Source: Flavobacteriaceae bacterium (GTDB lineage Bacteria; Bacteroidota; Bacteroidia; Flavobacteriales; Flavobacteriaceae). Taken from it: DNA of 64,000 nt. Within the stretch, counting starts at the first letter, position 1; every line of letters starts with the position of its first letter. The DNA lies in contig JAITMD010000008.1 in the NCBI GenBank assembly GCA_031277535.1, forward strand, positions 62,001-126,000, written 5' to 3'. Below are positions 9,539-18,207 of the stretch, piece after piece. The notes beneath the pieces were generated by a model. The model ran no database searches and was not told where the DNA came from. It worked only from the letters and a program-made list of their open reading frames with translations. A program made the translations under genes and the position numbers.

Positions 9539-9550
9539 AACGACATAAGT

Positions 9551-10585
9551 ATGGATAAAACTATTATTATAGATAAAGCAGTTATCATTGTTGTTGTTTT
9601 TGCAATTACGATGCTTATGGCGATGTATGCAACTCTTGCAGAACGTAAGATTGCAGCATGGATACAAGACCGTTTAGGTCCAAACCGTGCAGGTAAAGGA
9701 GGGATCTTACAGCCTTTATGTGACGGTTTAAAACTATTTGCAAAAGAAGAGTATGAACCAAATACACCTAATAAATTCTTATTTAAGTTTGGTCCTTTCT
9801 TAGCAATGACTCTTGCACTTATGACAAGTGCTGTAATTCCTTGGGGAGACAAATTCCACTTATTTGGAAGAGATATCATCTTACAAGCAGCTGACTTAAA
9901 TGTTGGTTTATTATATATTATTGCTGTGCTTTCTGTAGGAGTATATGGTATTATGATTGGAGCTTGGGCTTCAAATAATAAATACTCTTTAATGAGTGGT
10001 ATACGTGCAGCTTCTCAAATGATTTCTTATGAAATTGCAATGGGATTATCATTAATAGGACTTTTATTAATGACACAAACCCTAAGCATGAGAGAAATTG
10101 CTTTGCAACAAGAAGGAATGAATTGGAACGTATTTTACCAACCAGTAGGGTTCTTAATTTTCTTGATTTGTTCATTTGCAGAAACAAACCGTGCTCCATT
10201 TGACTTAGCAGAATGTGAACAAGAGCTTATTGGAGGGTTCCACACGGAATATTCTTCTATGAAAATGGGATTCTTCCTTTTCGCAGAATATGCGAACTTA
10301 TTCATTTCATCTGCTATTATTTCAGTTTTATACTTTGGGGCATACAATTATCCAGGAATGTCTTGGGCTGTAGAAAATTGGGGAGTTAATATTGCAAACG
10401 TATTAGGTATTTTTGCTCTATTTATAAAAATATGTTTCTTCATATTTGTCTATATGTGGGTACGTTGGACTTTACCTCGTTTCAGATATGACCAATTGAT
10501 GAACTTAGGGTGGAAGTCATTAATTCCACTTGCATTGTTGAACTTAGTAGTTACAGCTATTGTAATCTTACTTGTAAAAAATTAA
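9551..10585 (+). CDS. nuoH: NADH-quinone oxidoreductase subunit H
   Basis: The membrane subunit that anchors the peripheral arm and lines the quinone tunnel. The 344 residues form about eight helices. The conserved cytoplasmic loops are visible: KIAAWIQDRLGPNRAGKGG near the N-terminus and the acidic loop AETNRAPFDLAECEQEL in the middle, whose carboxylates feed the proton path. Length is normal. nuoI starts 2 bases after the stop. Confidence 0.97.
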   Translation: MDKTIIIDKAVIIVVVFAITMLMAMYATLAERKIAAWIQDRLGPNRAGKGGILQPLCDGLKLFAKEEYEPNTPNKFLFKFGPFLAMTLALMTSAVIPWGDKFHLFGRDIILQAADLNVGLLYIIAVLSVGVYGIMIGAWASNNKYSLMSGIRAASQMISYEIAMGLSLIGLLLMTQTLSMREIALQQEGMNWNVFYQPVGFLIFLICSFAETNRAPFDLAECEQELIGGFHTEYSSMKMGFFLFAEYANLFISSAIISVLYFGAYNYPGMSWAVENWGVNIANVLGIFALFIKICFFIFVYMWVRWTLPRFRYDQLMNLGWKSLIPLALLNLVVTAIVILLVKN

Positions 10586-10587
10586 AC

Positions 10588-11133
10588 ATGTCAGCAAATA
10601 CTTACTCATTATCAGGAAGAAAAAAGACTGTTTCTGACAAGAAACTGACTTGGACCGAAAAGATTTACTTAGTTGCAATCTTTAAAGGAATGATGGTTAC
10701 CTTAAAACACATGTTTAAAAAGAAGGTAACAATTGCATATCCTGAACAAACAAGACCATTTAGCGATGTATATCGCGGTAAGCATACGCTAATGCGTGAT
10801 GACGAAGGACGAGAGCGTTGTACAGCTTGTGGCTTATGTGCTTTATCTTGTCCTGCTGAAGCTATCTCAATGAAAGCAGCAGAACGCAAACCTGAAGAAA
10901 TGCATTTGTACCGTGAAGAAAAATATGCTGAAATATATGAAATCAATATGTTGCGTTGTATTTTTTGTGGTTTATGTGAAGAGGCTTGTCCTAAACAGGC
11001 GATTTATCTAACTAAATCAAAACAGATTGCAAAAGCAGATATGGATCGCGAGAACTTTATCTTCGGAAAAGACAAATTGGTTATGCCTTTAGAAATGGCA
11101 ATAGAAAACACAAAACAACAGAATAAAGCTTAA
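10588..11133 (+). CDS. nuoI: NADH-quinone oxidoreductase subunit I
   Basis: A ferredoxin-like subunit carrying clusters N6a and N6b between the NADH arm and NuoB. Two CxxCxxCxxxCP motifs are intact: CTACGLCALSCP and CIFCGLCEEACP. The frame is open upstream into nuoH (to 10510), but the ATG at 10588, two bases after the nuoH stop, gives a 181-residue protein with the expected amphipathic N-terminus. The longer start would lie inside nuoH. Confidence 0.96.
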   Translation: MSANTYSLSGRKKTVSDKKLTWTEKIYLVAIFKGMMVTLKHMFKKKVTIAYPEQTRPFSDVYRGKHTLMRDDEGRERCTACGLCALSCPAEAISMKAAERKPEEMHLYREEKYAEIYEINMLRCIFCGLCEEACPKQAIYLTKSKQIAKADMDRENFIFGKDKLVMPLEMAIENTKQQNKA

Positions 11134-11135
11134 TT

Positions 11136-11651
11136 ATGATAGAGATATTATTTTATATACTTTCGACTATTACACTCGGGAGTGCAGCTTTAACAATATT
11201 GAGCAAAAACCCTATTCATAGTGCTTTATGGCTTGTAGTTAGTTTTTTCTCAATAGCAGGACACTATATATTACTTAACTCTCAGTTTTTGGGAATGGTA
11301 CATATAATGGTTTACTCTGGAGCTATCATGATCTTAATGTTATTTACAATAATGTTAATGAACTTAAATATCAGTCACGAAGTATCAAAACCTTTTATTA
11401 CAAAAGTAGTTGCTACAATTGCATTCTGTTTAGCTGGTTTACTTTTATTATCAATTACAATGAGAGGAGCACAAGCTTATGAATTACAATATGTAAATTC
11501 TGGCGAAGACTTCCAATCAGTAAAAGTATTGGGTAAAGTATTATTAAACGAATATGTAATGCCTTTTGAAATGGTAGCTGTACTATTGCTTTTAGCAATG
11601 ATTGGTGCAGTTCTAATTTCTAAAAAGGATCAACCTGAAAAAGCATTATAA
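11136..11651 (+). CDS. nuoJ: NADH-quinone oxidoreductase subunit J
   Basis: A membrane subunit of the proton-translocating arm next to NuoK and NuoA. The 171 residues form five helices. The family segment HYILLNSQFLGMVHIMVYSG and the following MILMLFTIMLMNL helix, site of the pi-bulge region in known structures, are clear. It starts 2 bases after nuoI and ends 2 bases before nuoK. Confidence 0.95.
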   Translation: MIEILFYILSTITLGSAALTILSKNPIHSALWLVVSFFSIAGHYILLNSQFLGMVHIMVYSGAIMILMLFTIMLMNLNISHEVSKPFITKVVATIAFCLAGLLLLSITMRGAQAYELQYVNSGEDFQSVKVLGKVLLNEYVMPFEMVAVLLLLAMIGAVLISKKDQPEKAL

Positions 11652-11653
11652 TT

Positions 11654-11974
11654 ATGGAAAATGTAATTGAAATCATCGGGATAGATAAATACATATACTT
11701 ATCAATTGTTCTTTTCTGTATAGGAATTTTTGGAATTCTATTTAGAAGAAATGCAATTGTAATGTTTATGTGTATAGAGATTATGCTTAACTCAGCTAAT
11801 ATGCTATTAGTAGCGTTCTCTACCTATCATCAAGACGCACAAGGACAGGTTTTTGTATTCTTTACTATGGCTGTTGCAGCTGCAGAAGTAGCAGTTGGTT
11901 TAGCCATATTAGTAACAATATATAGAAACATTGGTTCTATTGACATAGATAAATTAAAAAACTTAAAAGGATAA
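11654..11974 (+). CDS. nuoK: NADH-quinone oxidoreductase subunit K
   Basis: An ND4L-like subunit that carries two buried glutamates of the proton path. The 106-residue protein has three helices, with MCIEIMLNSANML on the second and AEVAVGLAILV on the third, each holding a conserved Glu. Size is normal. It lies between nuoJ and nuoL with gaps of 2 and 6 bases. Confidence 0.96.
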   Translation: MENVIEIIGIDKYIYLSIVLFCIGIFGILFRRNAIVMFMCIEIMLNSANMLLVAFSTYHQDAQGQVFVFFTMAVAAAEVAVGLAILVTIYRNIGSIDIDKLKNLKG

Positions 11975-11980
11975 TTCCGC

Positions 11981-13867
11981 ATGGATACAAACGTAATTTT
12001 ACTTTTATTATTGGTTCCTTTATTAGGGTCATTAATTAATATTTTCTTCGGAAAAAAATTAGGTAGCAGTGCTGGAATTATTGCAACTCTTGCAGTTTTA
12101 ATTTCATTTATTGTTACAGTTATAGCTTTTGTACAAGTAAATAATTCAGGAACACCTATACAAGCAGACTTATTTGATTGGATAAATGTTTCTAAATTCA
12201 AGATATCTTTTGGATTCTTATTAGATCAATTATCTCTTTTGTGGTTACTTTTTGTAACAGGAATTGGTACATTGATCCACTGGTATTCAACAAGCTATAT
12301 GAAAGGAGATGAAAACTATGGTAAATTCTTTGCCTATTTAAACTTCTTTATATTTTTCATGATTGTATTAGTTACTGGTAGTAACTTATTAATTACTTTC
12401 ATTGGATGGGAAGGTGTTGGACTTTGTTCATACTTACTTATTGGGTTCTGGCATAAAAATCAATCATACAATGATGCTGCTAAGAAAGCTTTCATTATGA
12501 ACCGTATTGGAGACTTAGGTTTCTTAATAGGTGTATTTATTTTAGCTTTCCTATTCCAATCATTGGATTATATGACAATCAAGGAAGCTCTTTTAAGTGG
12601 AACAAACCACCAAATTAATACTTGGATTGGATGTGCTGCTTTAGCTCTTTTTATTGGAGCTGTTGGTAAAAGTGCTCAAATTCCATTATACACTTGGTTA
12701 CCTGATGCCATGGCAGGACCGACTCCTGTATCTGCATTAATTCACGCAGCTACAATGGTTACAGCAGGTATATTCCTTATTACAAGATTAAACTTTGTTT
12801 TTGACCTTGCACCACAAGTTCAAAATATTATTGCTATTGTTGGAGCATTCACTGCTTTATTTGCTGCATCTATAGGATTAGTACAAAATGATATTAAAAA
12901 AGTATTAGCCTATTCTACAGTGTCTCAATTAGGTTTAATGTTTATGGCAATAGGTTTTGGAGCATACGAAATTGCAGTATTCCACGTAGTAACACACGCT
13001 TTCTTTAAAGCTTGTTTATTCCTTGGATCTGGTTCTGTTATACATGCCATGGGAGGAGAACAAGATATGCGTAAAATGGGAGGTCTTCAACCTTTTATGA
13101 AGATTACTTATATTACATTCTTATTAGCTACATTAGCAATTTCAGGATTCCCATTCTTTTCAGGTTTCTTCTCTAAAGATGAAATCTTAATGACTGCTTT
13201 CCATAATAATATGGCTTTATATGTAATTGGTTCATTAGCATCAATAATGACAGCCTTCTATATGTTCCGCCTTCTATTCTTAACTTTCAAGAATAGCTTT
13301 AGAGGAACACAAGAACAAAAAAATCACTTACATGAAAGTCCTTCTGCTATGACAACTCCTTTAGTGATTTTAGCAGCACTTTCTGTAGTTGGAGGTGTAA
13401 TCAGTCTACCTGGAAATTCTTGGTTAAATGAATATTTAAAACCTATCATTGTAAATACTGCAACAGCACAACATCATGAATTAGGTACTATTGAATATAC
13501 ATTAATGGGTATTGCTACTCTTGGATTTATTATTGGTTTAGGTTTAGCTTATTCGAAATATCTCAAGAATAACGAAATACCTCAAGAAGACGAACAAATT
13601 GTTGGTTTCCACAAAGTGTTGTATAACAAATATTACATAGATGAAATCTATATGAAAGTAATTGTAAAACCAATTTATTCGTTAGCAACATTCTTTAGAG
13701 ATATTACAGAGGTAGCTTTATCAGAAACTATCTTTGGTTTAGGAAAGATTGCAGATGGATTATCGTTACAAGGTAAAAAAGCACAAAATGGTAACATTGG
13801 GCTTTACTTATTTGCTTTCGTATTCGGTATCTGTTTGATATTATATTATTTATTCATTGCAAGATAA
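11981..13867 (+). CDS. nuoL: NADH-quinone oxidoreductase subunit L
   Basis: The distal antiporter-like proton pump, with the long lateral helix at its C-terminus. The 628-residue protein contains the key Glu144 (FIGWEGVGLCSYLL) and Lys230 (GAVGKSAQIPLYTWLPDA), matching the paired residues of E. coli NuoL. The C-terminal 100 residues (about 525-628) contain the amphipathic stretch and last membrane helix. It starts 6 bases after nuoK and ends 9 before nuoM. Confidence 0.97.
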   Translation: MDTNVILLLLLVPLLGSLINIFFGKKLGSSAGIIATLAVLISFIVTVIAFVQVNNSGTPIQADLFDWINVSKFKISFGFLLDQLSLLWLLFVTGIGTLIHWYSTSYMKGDENYGKFFAYLNFFIFFMIVLVTGSNLLITFIGWEGVGLCSYLLIGFWHKNQSYNDAAKKAFIMNRIGDLGFLIGVFILAFLFQSLDYMTIKEALLSGTNHQINTWIGCAALALFIGAVGKSAQIPLYTWLPDAMAGPTPVSALIHAATMVTAGIFLITRLNFVFDLAPQVQNIIAIVGAFTALFAASIGLVQNDIKKVLAYSTVSQLGLMFMAIGFGAYEIAVFHVVTHAFFKACLFLGSGSVIHAMGGEQDMRKMGGLQPFMKITYITFLLATLAISGFPFFSGFFSKDEILMTAFHNNMALYVIGSLASIMTAFYMFRLLFLTFKNSFRGTQEQKNHLHESPSAMTTPLVILAALSVVGGVISLPGNSWLNEYLKPIIVNTATAQHHELGTIEYTLMGIATLGFIIGLGLAYSKYLKNNEIPQEDEQIVGFHKVLYNKYYIDEIYMKVIVKPIYSLATFFRDITEVALSETIFGLGKIADGLSLQGKKAQNGNIGLYLFAFVFGICLILYYLFIAR

Positions 13868-13876
13868 TTTAGAAAG

Positions 13877-15310
13877 ATGAACGTAACCATATTATTAATA
13901 ACGTTATTGGCTGGAGCGCTTGCAACTTACTTAGTAGGAAAGCAAAACGCAGCTAAAGTTGCATTACTTTTTGGTATCGCAGCTTTCATTGAAACAATCG
14001 TTTTAATTTGTCAACATAATGCTGGTGTAAATACAGGTTTTATGACGCAATGGATTGCTAATCCAAACATATATCTTGCCTTCAAAGCAGATGGTTTAGC
14101 ATTAGCTTTAGTCCTTTTGACAACTACTTTAACTCCATTAATTATCTTATCATCATTAGGTAATCACATAGAGAAATCAAATACTTTCTATGCTTTAGTT
14201 ATGTTTATGTCGTTTGCAATGACTGGAACATTCTTAGCATCAGATGGATTCTTGTACTACATCTTTTGGGAGTTATCTTTATTACCGATTTATTTTATTG
14301 CTTTATTGTGGGGTAATGATACTTTTGAAGCTCGTAAAAAAGCTATTCTTAAATTCTTCATTTACACATTTGCAGGATCTTTATTCATGTTAGTTGGTTT
14401 TGTTTACTTATATCAACAAGCTGGTAGTTTTATGCTAAAAGATTTATACAACTTGAATCTTACAGCAAATGAACAATATTGGGTATTCTTGGCTTTCTTC
14501 TTAGCTTATGCAATTAAGATTCCTATTTTCCCATTCCATACATGGCAAGCCTCTACATACGAAAAAGCTCCTACAGTAGGTACAATGTTACTATCAGGGA
14601 TTATGCTTAAAATGGGATTATATTCTATCATCCGTTGGCAATTACCAATTAACCCAACTGCTGCTAAAGACCTAATGCCAACAATTATGGTATTATGTAT
14701 TATTGGTGTAGTATACGGTTCTATTGTAGCCCTTAAACAAGCAAATATTAAACGATTCTTAGCTTACTCATCAATGGCTCACGTTGGTTTAATTGCTGCA
14801 GGTGCTTACTCACTAACTTTAGATGGTCTTACAGGAGCAGTATATCAAATGCTTGCTCACGGTTTTGTCATTGTAGGTTTATTCTATATTGCACAAATTC
14901 TATACAAACGTTTAGATACAAGAATGATTGGAGAAATGGGAGGTATTCGTCAACAAGCACCAAAGTTTGCTTCAATCTTTATGATTTTAATGTTTGCTTC
15001 AATCGGCCTACCAGGTACATTTAGTTTTATTGGAGAATTCAACTTATTATTTGGTTTATCTCAAGTAAACATTTGGTACGCTGTATTTGGTGGAACTTCA
15101 ATTATTTTAGGAGCTTTCTATATGCTAAGAATGTTCCAAAAATCAATGTTAGGAGAAACAAACAAAAAAACTTTTGCTGATGTAAACACTACAGAAGCAA
15201 CAGTATTAGGTATATTAGTTGTAATTGTAATTTTCTTAGGTATATATCCTAAACCAATCACTGATCTAATTACACCAAGTTTGGTTGAAATAGTATCGTA
15301 TATCAAGTAA
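13877..15310 (+). CDS. nuoM: NADH-quinone oxidoreductase subunit M
   Basis: The middle antiporter-like subunit. The 477 residues form about fourteen helices. The conserved ion-pair and channel residues are present: Glu132 in FWELSLLPIYF and Lys214 in AYAIKIPIFPFHTW. Length is slightly below E. coli NuoM (509), with the core intact. The 57-base gap to nuoN is the longest in the operon and contains an 11-base-pair inverted repeat. Confidence 0.97.
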   Translation: MNVTILLITLLAGALATYLVGKQNAAKVALLFGIAAFIETIVLICQHNAGVNTGFMTQWIANPNIYLAFKADGLALALVLLTTTLTPLIILSSLGNHIEKSNTFYALVMFMSFAMTGTFLASDGFLYYIFWELSLLPIYFIALLWGNDTFEARKKAILKFFIYTFAGSLFMLVGFVYLYQQAGSFMLKDLYNLNLTANEQYWVFLAFFLAYAIKIPIFPFHTWQASTYEKAPTVGTMLLSGIMLKMGLYSIIRWQLPINPTAAKDLMPTIMVLCIIGVVYGSIVALKQANIKRFLAYSSMAHVGLIAAGAYSLTLDGLTGAVYQMLAHGFVIVGLFYIAQILYKRLDTRMIGEMGGIRQQAPKFASIFMILMFASIGLPGTFSFIGEFNLLFGLSQVNIWYAVFGGTSIILGAFYMLRMFQKSMLGETNKKTFADVNTTEATVLGILVVIVIFLGIYPKPITDLITPSLVEIVSYIK

Positions 15311-15322
15311 TAAATGTAATGA

Positions 15323-15347
15323 ATTCTCTATTTTATAAATAGAGAAT
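15323..15347 (+). other. Intercistronic hairpin between nuoM and nuoN
   Basis: A perfect 11-base-pair inverted repeat (ATTCTCTATTT, loop TAT, AAATAGAGAAT) fills the nuoM-nuoN gap. No T tract follows, so it is unlikely to end transcription. An RNA stability or processing role is an inference. Confidence 0.5.
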
Positions 15348-15367
15348 ATAATTCCAAAATATAACAA

Positions 15368-16750
15368 ATGAACACATTAATAGCAATTGGAGTATTAGCG
15401 GTTTTGGTACTTGTACTTGAAATCATCAATTTAAGAAAATTGGTTATTCCTGCAACAATCATTGGGTTAGTTGGCATACTTGGATATACAGTTTGTAATA
15501 TCACAGTTGTAGAGGCTCACCACAACAATATGTTCGTATCATCAAGATTTGCTAACGCATTCTCATCTTTATTTATCGCATTAAGTATATTCTTAGTAGG
15601 GCTAAGTAAAGATTTTTACGAAAAAGAATTTTCTAAAATATCAGATTATATTTCGCTAAAACTATTTTTACTAATGGGGGCGATTTGTATGGTTAGTTTT
15701 GGTAATATGGCGATGTTCTTCTTAGGACTTGAAATCTTATCCATTACTCTATACATCTTATGTGGAGCCGATCGCAAAAACATTAAAAGCAACGAATCTG
15801 CAATGAAGTATTTCTTGCTTGGTTCTTTCGCTTCAGGAATCATATTATTTGGTATAGCTTTAATATATGGTGCTACTGGTAGTTTTGATTTAGTAAACAT
15901 TGGAGCTATATCTGCAACTACAACAATGCCTGTATGGTACCAATTAGGTGTAGTACTAATCATTATTGGAATGTTATTTAAAATAGCTGCTGTTCCATTC
16001 CATTTCTGGGCACCAGATGTATATCAAGGAGCTCCAAACTTAACAACAGCACTAATGAGTACTTTAGTAAAAGTGACAGCTGTTGCTACACTTTTTAAAC
16101 TAAGCGTTAACTTATTAGATAAAATGCCAGAGCAATATACTACTGTTATTGTTGTAATTGCAATCTTAACCATGTCTGTTGGAAACATTATGGCTATACG
16201 TCAAGACAATATGAAACGTCTATTGGCTTATTCTGGTATTTCACATGCTGGTTTTATGATGATGGCACTAACAGCTTTAGACACAGCAAATGCTACTCTT
16301 TTCTACTACGCTTCTGCTTATGCAATTGCTGGTATTGCAGCATTTACAGTGTTAATGGCTGTATGTAAAAATACAAAAGACGAACTTATATCGAACTTTA
16401 ATGGATTAGGTTTCAGAAATCCTACAATGGCTGTTATCTTATCTATTGCTCTATTATCAATGGGAGGTATTCCAATCTTTGCAGGATTTTTTGGTAAGTT
16501 TTTCTTATTCCAACAAGCCCTATCTCATGGCTACCTTGTATTAGTTATCTTTGGAGTAATAAACTCTATAATCAGTATTTACTACTACCTTAGAATTATT
16601 ATCGCTATGTTTACAAAACAAGAGGAACAAGAGGAACAAGAGGAGAAAATCACAGTACCTTTTTCTTATCAGATAATTGGAATTGTAGCTGTAACTATTA
16701 ATATTATTATTGGATTATGCCCTTCATTATTATTGGGATTTTTTAAATAA
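15368..16750 (+). CDS. nuoN: NADH-quinone oxidoreductase subunit N
   Basis: The antiporter-like subunit nearest the quinone arm, and last gene of the operon. The 460-residue membrane protein has Glu122 (LGLEILSITLY) and Lys205 (GMLFKIAAVPFHFWAPDVYQ), the expected functional pair. Near the C-terminus a cytoplasmic or periplasmic loop reads QEEQEEQEEK, encoded by three 9-base tandem units. A strong terminator begins about 20 bases after the stop. Confidence 0.96.
   Translation: MNTLIAIGVLAVLVLVLEIINLRKLVIPATIIGLVGILGYTVCNITVVEAHHNNMFVSSRFANAFSSLFIALSIFLVGLSKDFYEKEFSKISDYISLKLFLLMGAICMVSFGNMAMFFLGLEILSITLYILCGADRKNIKSNESAMKYFLLGSFASGIILFGIALIYGATGSFDLVNIGAISATTTMPVWYQLGVVLIIIGMLFKIAAVPFHFWAPDVYQGAPNLTTALMSTLVKVTAVATLFKLSVNLLDKMPEQYTTVIVVIAILTMSVGNIMAIRQDNMKRLLAYSGISHAGFMMMALTALDTANATLFYYASAYAIAGIAAFTVLMAVCKNTKDELISNFNGLGFRNPTMAVILSIALLSMGGIPIFAGFFGKFFLFQQALSHGYLVLVIFGVINSIISIYYYLRIIIAMFTKQEEQEEQEEKITVPFSYQIIGIVAVTINIIIGLCPSLLLGFFK
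16619..16645 (+). repeat. Three tandem 9-base units inside nuoN
   Basis: CAAGAGGAA occurs twice in tandem, followed by CAAGAGGAG. It codes Gln-Glu-Glu repeats in a loop just before the last NuoN helix. Copy number could vary in frame between strains. Confidence 0.8.
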
Positions 16751-16770
16751 TAATAAAATACATAAATATC

Positions 16771-16804
16771 AAGAAAGCCAAACTTCTCAAAGTTTGGCTT
16801 TCTT
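16771..16804 (+). terminator. Terminator of the nuo operon
   Basis: A perfect 15-base-pair stem (16771-16785 with 16790-16804) around loop CTCA, ending in TTTCTTATTT. The 245 bases after it, up to the sugar kinase, contain no gene that I can see. Confidence 0.9.
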
Positions 16805-17049
16805 ATTTATTCTCCACTCCCCTTAATTCATCTACTTATAAATCTTCGTCTTCATCTAAAAAGTATTACTGCATTCAAGTAAAACAAGTTAATGATTATA
16901 GCATTTGTACTTACAAACAAGCTAATCTAAAATCATATTATCTATTCCTCTATTTCTACTTAGCATACAAATAACATAGCTTCTAATATTATCTTTCTAA
17001 ATCAAAAGAAATACGTAATTTTAACTACAAATGCTAATGAAAAAGTAAA

Positions 17050-17997
17050 ATGACAGATATCAACTATATCCCAAAAATAGTTTGTTTTGGAGAAGTATTG
17101 TGGGAAATATTTCCAACGTACAAAAGAATTGGAGGAGCACCCTTTAATGTGGCTTACCATTTGAGTAAAATGGGAATCTATACTTCATTAATTACCCGAA
17201 TCGGACACGATGAATATGGTACTAAAATACTTGATCGATTAAATCAAGTACACATAAAAACGACCTCTTGTCAGACTGATAATCTGCATCCTACAGGAAG
17301 TGTATTCACTTCTTTTGATGAACACAATGAAGCTATTTATGACTTCTCAACTAATTCTGCTTGGGATAATATTGAGCTTAGAGCTGAAGATTTAGAACTA
17401 ATAGAAAACGCAGATGCTTTTGTATTTGGCACATTAGCCAGTAGAAAAAATCTTACGCGAACAACGTTACATCAATTACTTGAAGCGGCAACGTATAAAG
17501 TATATGATGTTAACTTTAGACCACCTCATTATGAAATGGGATTTGTTATCGAACTAATGCACAAATCTGATCTCATCAAGATGAATAAATCTGAAATGAA
17601 ACAAATTTTAGATCACATTGGTAAAGTCTATACTACAGATCAAGAAAACATTAAACATATTCAAGATCATTTCAACTGTAACGAACTATTAATAACAGAT
17701 AGTAGTAAAGGAGGGATGTATGTTTATAATAACACAACATATTATTTCCCCGCTGTACCCATAGTCATTAGAGATACCGTAGGTAGTGGTGACGCTTTTT
17801 TAGCTGGTTTCCTGTCCGAAAAAATCAAAAATGACAATACATACGACATTGTCAAAAAAGCCTCTGCTTTAGGTGCCTTTATTACTTCTCATACTGGTGC
17901 ATGTCCGGATTATGATTTAGATGAATTCTTAGATTTTTATACAACTACTATTTATGAAGATAAACTAATTAAAGTTACTGAACATAATGTGATATAA
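17050..17997 (+). CDS. PfkB-family carbohydrate kinase (fructokinase-like)
   Basis: A ribokinase-fold sugar kinase of 315 residues that phosphorylates a sugar or nucleoside with ATP. The N-terminal signature GGAPFNVAYHLSKMG and the C-terminal ATP/anion-hole motif DTVGSGDAF with catalytic base Asp248 are intact. The start VCFGEVLWEIFP resembles bacterial fructokinases, so fructose is the most likely substrate. Adenosine or another sugar cannot be excluded. It stands alone with its own terminator; no transporter or regulator is adjacent. Confidence 0.88.
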   Translation: MTDINYIPKIVCFGEVLWEIFPTYKRIGGAPFNVAYHLSKMGIYTSLITRIGHDEYGTKILDRLNQVHIKTTSCQTDNLHPTGSVFTSFDEHNEAIYDFSTNSAWDNIELRAEDLELIENADAFVFGTLASRKNLTRTTLHQLLEAATYKVYDVNFRPPHYEMGFVIELMHKSDLIKMNKSEMKQILDHIGKVYTTDQENIKHIQDHFNCNELLITDSSKGGMYVYNNTTYYFPAVPIVIRDTVGSGDAFLAGFLSEKIKNDNTYDIVKKASALGAFITSHTGACPDYDLDEFLDFYTTTIYEDKLIKVTEHNVI

Positions 17998-18002
17998 ATA
18001 CG

Positions 18003-18035
18003 AAGGGCTATTCAAAATGAACAGCCCTTTGTTAT
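18003..18035 (+). terminator. Terminator after PfkB kinase
   Basis: A 12-base-pair stem with one mismatch (18003-18014 with 18018-18029), loop AAA, followed by TGTTATT. It may also stop transcripts of the convergent feo genes. Confidence 0.75.
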
Positions 18036-18067
18036 TACTAAAAGTTATAAATTGTTTTCTCAACGAA

Positions 18068-18199
18068 TTAAGAACACCCGCAATCTCCACTCCCACAAGA
18101 GCCTTTCTTACTATTCTTATTCTTCCAAAAACTTTTCTTAATTAAATACCCTACAGCAATAATTACAATCCCGTAGGCAATTATTTCTTGGTACCCCAT
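18068..18199 (-). CDS. FeoB-associated Cys-rich membrane protein
   Basis: A 43-residue protein. Residues 4-20 form one membrane helix (EIIAYGIVIIAVGYLI), then a Lys-rich stretch, and the C-terminus ends in CGSGDCGCS. This layout matches the small FeoB-associated Cys-rich family, proposed partners of the FeoB iron transporter. It begins 8 bases after the feoB stop on the same strand, so it is the third gene of feoA-feoB-this. The ATG at 18199 is the only sensible start. The Cys cluster could bind iron or take part in redox control of FeoB; that role is inferred. Confidence 0.85.
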   Translation of the reverse strand: MGYQEIIAYGIVIIAVGYLIKKSFWKNKNSKKGSCGSGDCGCS

Positions 18200-18207
18200 A
18201 ATTTACA

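Noticed and set aside
9173..9879. Two long minus-strand frames of 155-164 codons opposite nuoG and nuoH.
   Set aside because: They are antisense to strongly conserved complex I genes and encode low-complexity, non-family sequence.
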